Assembly: GCA_037179385.1 (NCBI GenBank)
Contig: CM074200.1
Span: 32,801,884-32,865,883 of the forward strand
Direction of reading: 5' to 3'
Length of the DNA stretch: 64,000 bases
Origin: Holothuria scabra
Lineage: Eukaryota; Echinodermata; Holothuroidea; Aspidochirotida; Holothuriidae
Both the position numbers and the translations under genes were made by a program. Shown here piece after piece: positions 35,326 through 47,541 of the stretch (position 1 is its first letter; every line of letters begins with the position of its first letter). Under the pieces are notes generated by a model. It did not search any database. It was not told where the DNA came from and was given only the letters and a program-made list of their open reading frames with translations.

Positions 35326-35415
35326 ATACCGAAGACTTATGGAACCTGCTGCCACGGCGCTCACTGCTCAATCAGCATAAGCAATGGAGTAGGGAAAAAA
35401 GCTTCAGGGTCAACA
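35326..35415 (+). mobile_element. tRNA-SINE fragment
   Basis: cataccgaagacttatggaa, then aatcagcataagcaatggag and tagggaaaaaagc match the middle of the 43803-44064 SINE. Both ends are missing. Confidence 0.65.
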
Positions 35416-35519
35416 TACAATTTCAAAGACGCAAGTGTGTAGTCAAAATACTGTCAGTACAGCATATGCTGTGTAATATGAGATTTGGTGCTCTGCATTT
35501 TGGTTATGATAATAAGAGA

Positions 35520-36045
35520 ACTTATGCATTGACGATTGTGTGTGTGTGTGTGTGTTTGTGACACTTTGTTCGTTAACACATGTCGTGATAGGGACGTCTG
35601 ACAGTTTTCAACTCTTTGATACATAGATGCCACATGTTACGAGGAAGAACCATATTGTTTTTGGTGGAGGTCAAAGGTCATCTGAGGTCAGTAGGGGTCA
35701 AAGCTTGAAGATCTTGTTAAAACCACATCTCATGATAAGAAACTTGGATAGATTTCATATTTAGTATGTGGATACGTTATAGTGAGAGGATTGTCCCTAT
35801 CATTTTTCGTGCAGGTTAAAGGTCATCTGGGGTCACCAGGAGAAAAGTCTGACAACTTTGTTAACACTTTATCTTAATATAGATAGATTAGATAGAATTC
35901 ATAATTATGCTGCGGTGTCAAGAGGGTCCCTTTCTTTGAGAATGGATGTCCAAGTTCATCTTGGGTAACACAAAATTATTTTCCAACATGTTAGTTTAAC
36001 ATTTGACAGAGGAGATATGGGACGTTGTGGCAGTGCATTTTTGCA
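35520..36045 (+). repeat. AGGTCA-rich repeat family, copy 1
   Basis: It begins with (TG)n at 35538-35558, then gacactttgttcgtt, gacagttttcaa and two units containing ggtggaggtcaaaggtcatc and ggttaaaggtcatctgggg. It ends acaaaattattttccaacat. The order matches 43380-44560 and the end matches 48325-48380. AGGTCAAAGGTCA at 35668-35680 is a perfect DR1 (direct repeat with 1-bp spacing). Confidence 0.8.
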
Positions 36046-36099
36046 TTCTGGTTTGAACTAGCTGTCAAGTAGAGAGCTGAGCCAGTTGAGAATTTCTGT

Positions 36100-36195
36100 G
36101 GACTTCTAAAAAATTGTAGATTTCTAAGAGAGGACTAGCCCTTTCCACCGATTGTTAGATACTGAGCCGTACAACTCCATCTAACTAACTTCCTC
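36100..36195 (+). mobile_element. tRNA-SINE 3' end (decayed)
   Basis: tactgagccgtacaactcc and atctaactaac match the shared 3' end gccgtaaaactccatctaac of the SINE family. The upstream part is poorly conserved. Confidence 0.45.
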
Positions 36196-36547
36196 AAGAA
36201 GTGGACATCATAAGCCATTTGCAACTGACTGCACTTCGCTCATTGTCTATTCAACAAAGTTAGGTAGCGTATAGACCTATGGACTTTTCGTCTTTGTTTC
36301 CTACCATCTTCAGAAGCTTCGATTTGTACACACGTTCAAGTACGGACAGTCTAGTTAGATCATTGAACTACTTCCATGGTTAGATGAGGTAGACTTGTAA
36401 ACTTGCTTTCTCCGTTAGCTTTATTTTTCCCGCACGGCATGCGATTTTCACAGATAGCATTGCGTCCGTCTTTGTTGCGATGTTTGTGGAATCTTAATGG
36501 ATGTATATATTTAAATAAAACGAACTACATTCCTCTTAGAGGTGAAA

Positions 36548-36868
36548 AAAGTGGATGACTGTTGTGGCAAGACTCGTGACATCCATTGTAACCATTGTGG
36601 ACCATAATTGTGACAAAAGTGGCTCGCCAGTTGTAGCAAATGTTGGCCATAATTGCGACAAGTGTGGTGCACCAGCTGTAACAAAACTGGGTCATGATTC
36701 TAACAAGAGTGATTCGCCAGTTGTAACAAATGTGGGCCATGATTGTGAGAAGACTGTTCCGCCAGTTGTGAGAAATGTGGGCCATGGTTGTGAGAAGACT
36801 GGTTCGCCAGTCGTAACAAATGTACGCCGTGGTTTTGAAAATAAGTGGTTCGCCAGACGCCAGTGGTA
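36548..36868 (+). repeat. 45-bp tandem repeat, open as a 15-residue protein repeat
   Basis: The anchor gccag ends at 36630, 36675, 36720, 36765 and 36810, exactly 45 bp apart, with about 6.5 units in all. Because 45 is a multiple of three, an ATG at 36555 opens 104 codons with repeats such as SPVVTNVGHDCEKTV and PPVVRNVGHGCEKTG, stopping at 36869. AATAAA lies about 33 bp further on, and tatatatttaaata is about 50 bp upstream. The opposite strand is also open, so this may be only a minisatellite. I do not recognise a protein family. Confidence 0.6.
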
Positions 36869-36869
36869 A

Positions 36870-37499
36870 AGGTGTACCATTAATTTTAATTTGGGAGAAC
36901 TAATAAATTAAACCGCTTTTCTAAAATATAAAAACATACGTTGGACAAGGTAATGGTTATAGGAAGGAGGTTTGGATCAGGAGAACAAAGAGATTGAAGA
37001 ATGGTCTCTCATAATGTGAAGTAAAATGTATAAAAATTAATTTAGAATTTCATTGTCATGACTCATTTGTAACCGGGGTACTCTGCACTGTTTCACACTC
37101 TCGCTACTATTCAATTTGATCAGATGAAGCGACAGTGTGCACGATAACGAAATTTGTGTCTCACTTTGGGCTCGTAATTGATTTTAGTTGTAAGCACCAC
37201 ATCACCTTCTAACCTTCTTTAACACACGCGGTCTTTTTCCATCTGTGTGTCACTGTATAGCAGGGATGTGTTCGAGTACGTATGCTTTGAGTGAAAATCG
37301 AGTCACTAGTTTGGCAATTTCCAAGGGCTTTAGTCCAGACTCTTGAGTCCAGACTCAATTCCCTGTATTTTCTCGATGGGAAAAATGAACCCTTCTGACC
37401 TTCAAATTCCACAATCACGAGTCCAAGTTTCGGACTCGAGTCACTCGATTACATCGTTCGTTGATAAAATGTCCTACTTAAGTGGTTTTAAGGGCATCG
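36870..37499. other. Intergenic
   Basis: Short repeats of gagtccagactc and gactcgagtc occur at 37330-37445. No gene was recognised. Confidence 0.3.
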
Positions 37500-37628
37500 C
37501 GCACAACGGCATTATGTTCCTTTTCCAATCTACTGGTATGAGTCGAACTGGGACTCTAACCCAAACTTTCCAGATGAAGACTGGAAGCTCTGTCACTAGA
37601 GTGACTAGACCAGCCACCCGTTAGTCCA
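37500..37628 (-). mobile_element. tRNA-SINE copy on the minus strand
   Basis: On the minus strand, ggctggtctagtcactctag and tgacagagc form an A-box region. A stem-loop with cttcatc in the loop follows, then gagtcccagttcgactcat (B box). Downstream, ccgttgtgcgcgatgc matches the SINE body at 43905-43925. Confidence 0.7.
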
Positions 37629-39125
37629 TCAGGTCTTGAATTTTGAGGTGTGCGAGTACCATAGCAAATCGCCACTCACCTCAAATCACTGAGTGTGGTT
37701 ATTTCACGCCCAGGACCTCATATAAACTTGATAGAAATTATATAAATAAGCACACCTACCACACTTTTAAATTTGCGTAAGGAGTATTCTTTAAAGTTCA
37801 ACTGGAGCATTATAAACTCAAGGCTTGATTGCATTCAGGCTGGGATTAATGCCAAAGCTACGCTCACATCAAAAAAGCAAACGGGACTCTATTTTCATGT
37901 GAGGTTTTGTATTCATTGAGTTCAATATTCATTCATAAGTTAATAATAATATAGTAAGACCAATAACTAAACCAGAATACAAGGCATTCATACTCGGGAA
38001 AAGGGTGGAGCTTACAATTTTAGTGATCATAAACAGGGAGTTGCTAAATTTGCTATATAGTTGATACGAATAACAGGTACCGGTAGTTTAACAGATCGTG
38101 AGTTTGTTGTGAAGAGGTTTAGTGTATTGCAGAAAAGGATGTCAGTGTTCAAAATTAAATCTGGTAAAACTAGTGATGGGAGGTGATAAAAAAGAAATAT
38201 TATGCTACAAGCTCAAGTTTTAGAGAAGTCTATCAGTGACACGAGTCCATAGTGATATGAATTTGACTTGATCAAAACAGTGAGTTGTACCCCTCTACTA
38301 GACCTAGAGAATGCGGACGTGTTTTGATTGCAAAAGAAATAATTCATACTATTAATTTCAGTAGCCAAAACTGCAAGAATTTCACGCCTTTTCATTGGAC
38401 GTTAAAAATATCAAAAATTTCCTCGCCGACTGACATTTTCAGTTTTTCGAGCTTCCCTGGTATTCTCAGTATTGTTCGATGGTAGTGTTTATTACGGTTT
38501 AGCAGTTCCACTAGATTTCCTGTAAATAAATATAACACGTACCTGCGTAGCAGGCTTTACCGCATATTCCTTAGTAAGTAACATCCCTGACGCATGCCAA
38601 AGTGAATAACAACAAATTCTGTTGGATATTCATAGAAATATGTAGCATGTAGTATGGATGAATGTTCATGAATATTCACATGAAGACAGCATATGGTCTC
38701 TTGAAATCATCAAGTAGCCAGTGCAACCCACAGATCTGGCCATGGCATGTCATTGTAGTACTAATACCCACGTCCTGGTAGTACCCACCTCACAGGTGGT
38801 TACGCATCACAGTAACGATCGCACATCTCAGGCTTCAGTCTAGACTTGCAGTTTTCTCGTGGAAGTACTTTAATAGTTTTCAACTACAGGAATACAAGCA
38901 CGCCCTCAAAAATAAACTGCATGGATCATCAGAAAATACATGAGTTAGTCATATTATGGTACTGAAGTTTAAGTCTAAAACTGGACACGGTCCTGTTCGC
39001 TTTTGCGGACGGTGGTTTTGAAAGCCGAGAAGCTGAAGAAACAGAGTCCGCTCCGCGGGGTAATGTATCACATGATCATCAACATTAAAGCAAGGAAATG
39101 CTTTCATATCAGAAGAGATCTAGGA
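37629..39125. other. Intergenic
   Basis: No gene was recognised. 39045-39060 (gtccgctccgcgg) is a fragment of the TAGCC MITE family. Confidence 0.3.
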
Positions 39126-39174
39126 GTCTAACCATGGAAGACCTACCTCGGAGGTAGTATTTCCATGGTCTAAC
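39126..39174. mobile_element. 35-bp hairpin with perfect 7-bp TSD
   Basis: The insert 39133-39167 starts CATGGAA, ends TTCCATG, and has the inner stem CCTACCT / AGGTAG. It is flanked by GTCTAAC at 39126-39132 and 39168-39174. Its sequence differs from the CAGGGAG family but its layout is the same. Confidence 0.78.
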
Positions 39175-41633
39175 TATGGTTTGGGCCAATGAGTTCTGGG
39201 GGTAGAGGGCTGCTCGAGCAGCACACTCACACACACATCGAACAAGCAAGGGTAGAGAAATAACAACGCAGTCTTTTATTTCACGACTCTTTCATTGGAG
39301 ATCTCCCTTGCTATATTACCTGGGAGTTTCATGAAAATAAACAGTCAAATTTCTCACTCGCCTCATCCTTTGAACGGAGCGGGGAGTTGTCAGTTGGACT
39401 GGTGTGCAGCTAGTATTCCCCTACAGTACGGTTTCTCAACGGACTTTTTTTACATGGACAGAGCATGTAACGCGTACGTCGATTGTCTCCACCGACTGGG
39501 ACATATAAAAAGATGACCGCCGTGAAGCTATGAATTGTCTGTTTGACGAAGTCTCTGTTATATTTTAAGCAAAAGTTAAACTTAAATGGGAAACAATATC
39601 ATATTCCTGCAATGGGTGAAGTGGTTTGACCTTACCTTCAAGCCATATTTTAAAAAATGTTTCAACTTTCTAGCAAAATTTGGAAATTGTCTTGAGAAAG
39701 TCCAAACTTTTACACAAAATCATAGCAGACAGCCATCTTTGTGCGCCTCTTCTCACACGTACGTAGCGACAATGTACCGTGCAGGATGCTCTGTCCATGT
39801 ATAGGAAGTCTGTGGGTTTCTCAAAGGAACCGTTTTGAATCGGTCTTGTAAGATTGCTCAGTCAGTCAACCACTAACGAAAAAACGTGTGAATATATAAA
39901 AAAAAAATGCATAACTAAAAAACTTGGGTTGAGGTGAACTGGATAACTAAGTTGTTTAGTTTTTGTAAAGCACAGCCCTGCGCACATAGTTGACTTTCCA
40001 CTGAGAATTCCAGCATACCACCGCGAAGCATCAATTGAAATCTCGAAATGTCCCTTTTAAGTTACGGTAGCATTTAGTATCAACAATATATCATATGCTT
40101 TTTGGATCACGACTCACCGGCAAAGCAAGCGCCTATTTGCAAGGGCGGTTCATATGTTTCAGTTGAAGCTACTAGGCCAGAAGACAAACTTTGCAGTTCA
40201 TATTGCTCAATAATTTTAGATAGAAAGGGCTTTCAAGTCTGACGCCATGTACAGTCGCTTCAAGCACGGCATAAGTCAAGTATACCACAAGGAATATGCC
40301 TCAACGTGTAATGAAGCTAGGGACATCGTTTAAAAATTACCTGTATTATGACTAACGTCTTTTTTATCTACAACACTTACGGATTAACAAAATCAACCAG
40401 ACACGAAATGAAAGCAGCGCAGTTAGTTCATAAACCGGCTAGTTTACTTCGCATTCTCTCGTAATAAAACGATAGGGGGATTACCTGTGAGAGTTATCTC
40501 TGATCATTTTGCCCGACTAGGAAAAGGTAACAAGCGGTACACATTTGGTCAACAACTTTAGTAAGCACATATAAAATGTGGTTTCGTGATACCTGAAACA
40601 TGGAGGCGGAAACACTTCTGTTGCGAGAAGAACCATCATGAAAGATCATTAGGAGATGAAGGAAATAATAATGTTTGTCAAACGTATATTTTCCAAGAAC
40701 GTGACATTTTATTAGGAATTTGAAGAAAATGTCAGTGACTTTGGCCATTGCCTTTTCGAAGATGACACCGCACTGTACGTGAAGCTGGTTACGAGTCAAA
40801 AGAGACTTCACTTTGTTACGTTCGAAGTCAGTGGACAGATAGAGAATGTTGCAGTGTTGTAGCTGGCCATGTCGTAAAAAACGTCCAGGTGATATAAAGT
40901 TATAAATTTGGTCGCAGAAACAAAAGGTACATTAGTACAATAGGATGCAAAACTAGGTGAGTAAATTTATTTTGAAACTTTATCATCAAAAGGACTGGAA
41001 GGGTCACCATTGTAGCCAAAGTATCAAAAGGTGGGAAAGCGAAACTTGATTCAAGTTTAAACTTTCCTGAGCTTCAAATTTTCGTTGTTTGCGAAGGACT
41101 TGGGAAAAAATGGATATTTTGAAAACCGTATACGATAGGATTCATAAAGATACGTCACTCGGTCAAAGACGGGCCTCACTCTGCTCTCTTTCTACAGGAG
41201 GATGCTCCAGTGGCGTCGGAATCGGGTGTGCTTGAGGACTGAACCCAAAATGAAAAAGTGAGGTTAACCGTAAGGGTGTTTTCGAGCCCCCTATCCCCCC
41301 CATCCAAATTTGCAAAGTACGGCTTCAAGAAGGGTGTATATGCAACTTAGAACACTCGAGTTGAGTGCCGTTTTCGGCTTTTTACGCGGTTCGTAAAGTA
41401 AACTAACTGTTCTTGAACGCCCAACAGCAGCCGATTGTGTGGCATTCCGTACAGATAGTCTTCTGGCACTCCCCCCCCCCCCTCCCCCAGTGTTTTTCCG
41501 TTCCTCCGGGCCTGGATGCCTCCTTTAATACTGGTATAAGTCACGTATTGTCACTTTAGAACCTACATGTTCTTCGCGCAAAGAGAAATGTTGCATTTCA
41601 ATTGCACCAACATGTGATTAAACGAAATTAACC
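39175..41633. other. Intergenic
   Basis: No gene was recognised. A minus-strand open frame at 40494-40811 (105 codons) has no known motif. A C tract lies near 41470 with a ctggcactccc border. Confidence 0.3.
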
Positions 41634-42230
41634 TTAAAGGTGGAGAGCAGTCCTCCCAAACTTTTCTTCAAGCAACAGCTAAATATCACACTTTTCTTCT
41701 TATTTCTCATCAGAGAATCCTCCATCCTATTTATGACTTCAATATTGCATATTAAAGAGAAATATTACGGGTGTTTTCACAAGGAAATTTCATGCTTTTA
41801 AAACCAATATTCATTGGCAAAGAGTGATATATAATTACACTAAGCCATCATGGTAGCCTTCTTTTCAAGAAATAAGTTTCCTCCAGATAGATATTCAGAT
41901 TTTTGTTGCTCAAGAATAATTTGTTCTTCCAAGATTTCAACAGATGCAACTTCCATAACTCTTCTTATGCATAATATTTTGAGGAGATGAAGCTATTTCT
42001 GGGGTTTGTTGTTGAGACTGAATGATTTGAAAATGACAAGAGCTATTTACTTTTCATGTTGTGTTAGAGCATTTCAAACGCAATACTGTATCTCCCTTTT
42101 GAGTAAGCCAAGCACAAACTTGTAGTGACATTTGAGGAGAGAAAATGTCACATGGCTCTCAGCAGCCAACCATGAATCAAGACAAACTACTAGACTACTT
42201 CAAATTGGGAGGACTGCACTTGCCTTTTAA
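41634..42230. mobile_element. 589-bp MITE with TTAA duplications
   Basis: TTAA at 41634-41637 is followed by aggtggagagcagtcctccc. The right end reads gggaggactgcacttgcctt before TTAA at 42227-42230. The terminal repeats agree over GCAGTCCTCCCAA with mismatches outside. TTAA targets are used by the piggyBac and Kolobok superfamilies; which one cannot be told here. The body has no transposase. Confidence 0.75.
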
Positions 42231-43329
42231 CTAATTATTAAACCATTCAATCTCACCAATAAACATCAGCAATAGCTTCATCTCATACATCATGTATAAG
42301 GAGACTGCCTTATTTTGAATAAACTAACATTCTGCAGCCGTAAATATATGTATTAAAAAATGAACTTTTTCTGCTCGAAAACGCAAAATTACCCATTAAG
42401 GGGCAATCAGAATTTGACAGAAAATATTATTTTTTTGCTCGAACGTACGTTTTCCCTTTCTTAACTATTGTTTACCTAAACATTGAAAAAATGAAGAGGA
42501 TTTTCAGGTAAGAAGAAACTTCAATTTTGTTTCAATAACTGTTGAATGAAAATTTCTGAATGTCAGCTAAAAAAATCCAAACAGATGCCGCAAGACTAGA
42601 GAGCTTCTACTAGACTGTAACCAGTCACGACAGTAGACCGTAATCACGTACAAAAGTAGTTCATAACCAAAGTTGTGAAAAAACGTAAAAACAAACGCCC
42701 CCTTAAATTGTAAGTACAGTAACAACAACTATACCATTGGTAGGTCTATCTGAAGCCGAGTCACCGAATTTGTTCAAAAGCTTATTAGCCAACTCTCAGC
42801 GGCGATGGTGGGTGACTAGGTTACACAGATGGGTTTTTGAGGATCAGTACACATATTAGATGACTTCACGTCACAATAAATAGAAGATATGATATGCAGT
42901 TCGATAGTTTGTCTAAGAACCGTACGTCGAAGGTAAAAATAGTTAATAACCCTTTTTAACCTCGTGAGAAAGATAGGGAGATGCTGAATCATAAATTATC
43001 GAGACATTATGCCCTCTGCATATCAATTGTAAAAATCTCCCTCATGTATTTTTGTCATGGGACTTGGGTAACAGGTTTGTGGTTGACTCAGAAACCATGT
43101 CAGTGAAACTGTCAGCCGTACTTAAAATGTCGGACAGGTTCTAGGATAGACTACAACGTAGAAATACTACAACATTACATTTACTAAGTTTTGATTTTGA
43201 AGAAAGATAACCCTGTTCCATTTCGTTAAAGGTAGCGTGTGTATATAAACGCTATCTTGTGAACGCAACCACTATCTGATGGCTGAACTGTAATTTGGCG
43301 GGCCGTTTTTCGTTTCAATGATAAGCGAA
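42231..43329. other. Intergenic
   Basis: Nothing recognised. Confidence 0.3.
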
Positions 43330-44560
43330 ACCAGTGCATTCATGATTGCGTGCGTGTTTATGTTTGGGTGAAGGTGTGTGCGTGTGTTTGTTTGTTTGTT
43401 ACACTTTGCTCGTTTGCACGATAGCCGATATCAAGATAGGAATGTCCGACAGTTTTCAAACTTGTTACATAGATAAGCCATATTAAGAGACAGACCCCTA
43501 GTGCTTTTGGTGGAGGTCAAAGGTCATCTGGGGTCACCGGGGGTCAAAGTCTGAGAACCTTGTTAACGCGATATCTCAAGAAAGCAAACTTGGATAGATT
43601 TCATATTTGGGATGTGGATGCGTTATGGTCAGAAGATGGTCCCTATTGTTTTTAGAGGAGGTCAAAAATTATTTGAAGTCACCAGGGGTCAAAATCTGAA
43701 AATCTTGTTAACACGGTATCTCAAGGTAGAAAACATAGATGGATTTCATATTTAGTGTGTAAATACGTTGTGGTCAGAAGATAGTTTCTATTGTTTTTGG
43801 TGACCGCGTGTTTTGGTCTAACGGTAAGAGCATCCGCCTCTCACGCGGAAGGCCCGTGTTCGCTTCGTAGGTCGAGTCATACCAAAGACTCTAAAGAGGA
43901 ACCTACTGCCATTGTGCGTGATGCTCCGCATAAGCAATGGAGTAGGGAAAACAAGCCAGTGATTTTTCCAGTGTTTTTTCAACAACTGGAAAAAAGGCCG
44001 TGGCCGGCTCGACTTGAACAAATAGGTTGGAAACTGGGCCGTAAAACTCTATCTAAAAAACTAACTATTGTTTTTGGTGGAGGTTTAAGGTCATTTGGGG
44101 GTCACCGGGGTCAAAGTCAAAAAATCTCGTCAACACGATATCTCAAGGTAGGAAAATTGGATGGATTGTATATTTAGTATGTGGAAGCGTTATGGACAAA
44201 AGATGGTCCCTATTTTTAGTGGAGGTCAAAGGTCATTTGGGGTCACCAGGGGTCAAAGTCTGAAAATTTCTCTAACCCCATATCTCAAGTTTAGAAACTT
44301 GGATTGGTTTCATATTTGGTATGTGGATGCATTATGGTCAGAATAGGTAACATATATTTTTAGTTGAGGTAAAAGGTCATCTGGGGTCACGGGGGTCAAA
44401 GTCTCATTAACACGATACCTCAAGATAGGACACTTGCAAAGGTTTCATATTTGGGTATGTGGATCCGTTATGGTCAGAATATGGTCCTTATTGTTTTTGG
44501 CAGAGGTCAAATGTCATTTGGGGTGACTGGAAGACGAAATGTGAATGAAAACCTTGTTAG
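43330..44560 (+). repeat. 145-bp tandem array with AGGTCA direct repeats
   Basis: It has the same 5' lead as 35520-36045 (GT-rich run, acactttgctcgtt, gacagttttcaa). Units recur near 43514, 43659, 44081, 44223, 44366 and 44505; once the SINE at 43803-44064 and its TSD are removed the spacing is 139-146 bp. Each unit carries variants of ggaggtcaaaggtcat, ctggggtcacc, tatctcaag, ttggatagatttcatattt and gtggatgcgttatggtcag. AGGTCAAAGGTCA is intact at 43514 and 44223. Confidence 0.88.
43788..44079 (+). mobile_element. tRNA-Glu-like SINE, full length, 15-bp TSD
   Basis: The element is 43803-44064 (262 bp). CTATTGTTTTTGGTG flanks it at 43788-43802 and 44065-44079. The head resembles tRNA: A box ttggtctaacggtaagagc, anticodon arm ccgcctctcacgcgg with CTC in the loop (Glu) and B-box-like gtgttcgcttc. 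The body contains gcataagcaatggagtaggg and the tail gtaaaactctatctaaaaaa. It interrupts one unit of the 145-bp array, so it is younger than the array. Transcription would be by RNA polymerase III and mobility would need a partner LINE. Confidence 0.92.
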
Positions 44561-44569
44561 CGTCAACAC

Positions 44570-44675
44570 ATCTCAGGGTTTTCTCTGGGCCTTTTGAACG
44601 TCGCGGGCCGCGACGTTCAAACTTCAAAATCAAGGAGGCCGCGACGTTCAAAAAACGGCCGCGATGTTCAAAATT
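44570..44675. repeat. Cluster of GACGTTCAAA motifs with a 13-bp hairpin
   Basis: TTTGAACGTCGCG (44593-44605) pairs with 44609-44621. The motif gcgaYgttcaaa recurs three times to 44672. 48183-48230 holds an inverted relative (cgcgacgttcaa, ccaggggaaaccctg). Confidence 0.6.
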
Positions 44676-46619
44676 GCTGCCAGCTGGCCTCCATAATTTT
44701 TCTTTTTTCTGTCAACGATTGCTTTTGTTGTTAATACAATAAATGACAACACTGCATGCGAGTCGGATCTCTGTGTGTAAATATCCCATAGGGTCTACTA
44801 CTCACCAAGTAAACAACACAGTATTATTAATATTTACTAGCCTGCACTTGCCCTCGTAAGCTCCCATCAGGAAACTGTTGTACTCACTCCGGAGCGCAGT
44901 AGCTACGTGGCACAACACGACTTACACGACCAAAACACAAACGTCCGTTTTGCAGGTTAGAGGCGGGGCTTATGTCTCAGATTTGGGAAATTATCAATCA
45001 AACGAACGAACCATGTCATTGTATCTTTACGATGCAACCCACATATTTCCTGTTACTTCGTTCTTAAAACTTACGCCACAATTCAGAAAATCGAAAAATG
45101 AAGTTGTTCGAACGTACACTGCAGTCTAACCCCCCCCCCCCCCCAGTAAACACTCCATCTCTGGATTGTTTTGCCCGACTACACCCAGAGTTTGGGAAAT
45201 TTGATCGCAGTACAAATGCAATGGGAATACTAGCATTCTCTAAGACGGTTTCTACACGTTATTCCTACACAGTAGAACTGCACTGACGATGTCGCGAGTA
45301 TGATTGGCTGATTAAAAGCAATAATGTACCAAACACGATGTTAGGATGATTCTTACGTAGAGGTAACTAAGTTAAAATAAGTGCAATGGACCTTATGTGT
45401 ATGATGTCATAGAACCCTTGTTTTCCCAACATGTTTTCCTAAAAAGATCGGTACCCACACAATCTGTGATTGCTTGCAGCCATGTGCTCCATTGCATTTA
45501 TAAATGCTGGCATTCACTCGATCACTACCACCGATTATTTGCGAACTGAAAAAGGGGCTAAAATATACTTGAAACTTGCCCTTAGTTTCTTAAAACTCCC
45601 GTTTACTCAATCCTTTAACTTCCCGCCAAAACGGGGTGCATTGATAATCACAAACGTAAAATTTTACCCCTGCCATGGAAGTGATCGTTTGATATTTTCC
45701 GCTATAACCCTGTAGTATTACATGGAATTAGATTTAGAATTGCTTTCAATGTGTTTCCCTTGCTTTATCACAGAAAGCGCCGCGTAAGTTGTACAAACTG
45801 TTCTGCACAAAACACCTTGTATAGACAACAGACTATCGAGCTGCAGTGTTTCACCTTTTTTCAAATGCCCAAGCTTAGCATACATATCTGTGCACGTTTT
45901 GTACACGTAGCTCCTAAAATCTTGTGAAGTTCCGTGGTTAATTTCTTGCCCACATTTCTAGCATTCCTTCCGTAATGTTTTTTTACAGTAGGACTTATGC
46001 AATGTTGTCATGCGACGTCATTGCAAACAAAAACAGTGATGCACGTGGTCTCATGCAGCAAAATTCTTGGCCCACGCGTGCAGTAGACTTTCGTGCATGT
46101 CCGTTTTTTCCACCAAACAAGGCATCATGTTTTGCTTGGTGACATCATATGCATAGAATCCATTTCAAAATTTAAATTGGTCCCTGCGGCCTGCATCGTG
46201 ATTGGTTCAATTGCATTGATTCTAGCCACCCAATCACAACTCGCGCCTTCGCCTATGTGATTTAGTGTGTGAAAGTACTCGGTCTCGAGACAAGCTTCCC
46301 CGCTGAGTTTGTGTTAGGACGATCGCACTTCCCATGCTTATATAGCCGGCTATCGCAGCGGGGCGAGCCCCGTGCTAAATTCACCATGAAACGGTATCAC
46401 AAATCTCTGCGTGCGTGGATTTTTGGGGGATCTGACTTACGTGCATTTCAGTTGCAGATTCTTTTTAAACAAGACGTAAGTTTTGGACAAGAACTGCTTG
46501 AAATATAAGGGGATATTTATATCCGAAAGGAACCATAAGATACGTTAACCGGGTGCAATTGTTGGCTGCCCAGAACTGCTAAGATTATCATGAACTGAAT
46601 GATTGTTCTACATGAGGTT
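44676..46619. other. Intergenic
   Basis: A C tract lies at 45130-45144. No recognisable gene; the open frames here have no known motifs. Confidence 0.3.
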
Positions 46620-47541
46620 CGTTAATATGGCACGCCAAAAGGCTCACCAAATATGATGATGTTCTAAAAATACACGTTCATGTACTAAAATTACACGTTC
46701 ATGTACCAAAAATATACGATGATGTACTAACTGCATATGATCATGATGTAAATTTACACCATCATGTACTAAAACCATAAGTTCATCATGTTAAATGTTA
46801 CGTTGTACATGTAAAATCACACGTTGTACATCTAAAAGCACACGTTGTACATGTAAAAACTTAAGGTCATCATGTTATTATTGTCTCTTCCGCACGCCAT
46901 ACAGAGTGAGCCTTTCGGCGTACCAGAAGTCCGCCAAAAGGCTCACCGAATTTGATGTAGTAAAAGTACACGTTCATGTACTAACTGCTTACGACCATGT
47001 ACTGATTTCATACGTTCATGTACTGATTTCATACGTTCATGTACTGATTTCATACGATCATGTACTAAATGTCAGTACATGATCGTAAGAAATCAGTACA
47101 TGATCGTATGAAATCAGTACATGAACGTAAGCAAACAGTACATGAACGTATGAAATCAGTACATGATCGTAAGCAGTTAGTACATGAACGTGTACTTTTA
47201 CTACATCAAATTCGGTGAGCCTTTTGGCGGACTTCTGGTACGCCGAAAGGCTCACTCTGTATGGCGTGCGGAAGAGACAATAATAACATGATGATCTTAC
47301 GTTTTTACATGTACAACGTGTGTTTTTAGATGTACAACGTGTGATTTTACATGTACAACGTAACAATTAACATGATGAACTTATGGTTTTAGTACATGAT
47401 GGTGTAAATTTACATCATGATCATATGCAGTTAGTACATCATCGTATATTTTTGGTACATGAACGTGTAATTTTAGTACATGAACGTGTATTTTTAGAAC
47501 ATCATCATATTTGGTGAGCCTTTTGGCGTGCCATACGTTAA
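46620..47541. mobile_element. Near-perfect 910-bp foldback element with 6-bp TSD
   Basis: 46626-47066 and 47074-47535 are near-perfect reverse complements around a 7-bp centre. Termini are tatggcacgccaaaaggctc and its complement. CGTTAA flanks it at 46620-46625 and 47536-47541. Within each arm lies a smaller palindrome (gtgagcctttcggcg ... cgccaaaaggctcac at 46907-46946 and its mirror), so the structure is nested. Much of each arm is made of roughly 18-21-bp repeats of the form tacacgttcatgtactaa. The two similar open frames on opposite strands are a consequence of the palindrome. Confidence 0.9.

Noticed and set aside
38034..38060. A sixth micro-palindrome copy (cagggagttgctaaatttgc)
   Set aside because: Only the left half is present, with no matching right arm or duplication.
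43803..43885. A tRNA-Glu gene
   Set aside because: The acceptor stem does not close, the B box is altered, and the sequence continues into a SINE body with a TSD.
46795..47366. Two nearly identical open frames on opposite strands
   Set aside because: They are the same sequence read from the two arms of a palindrome and are made of short repeats.
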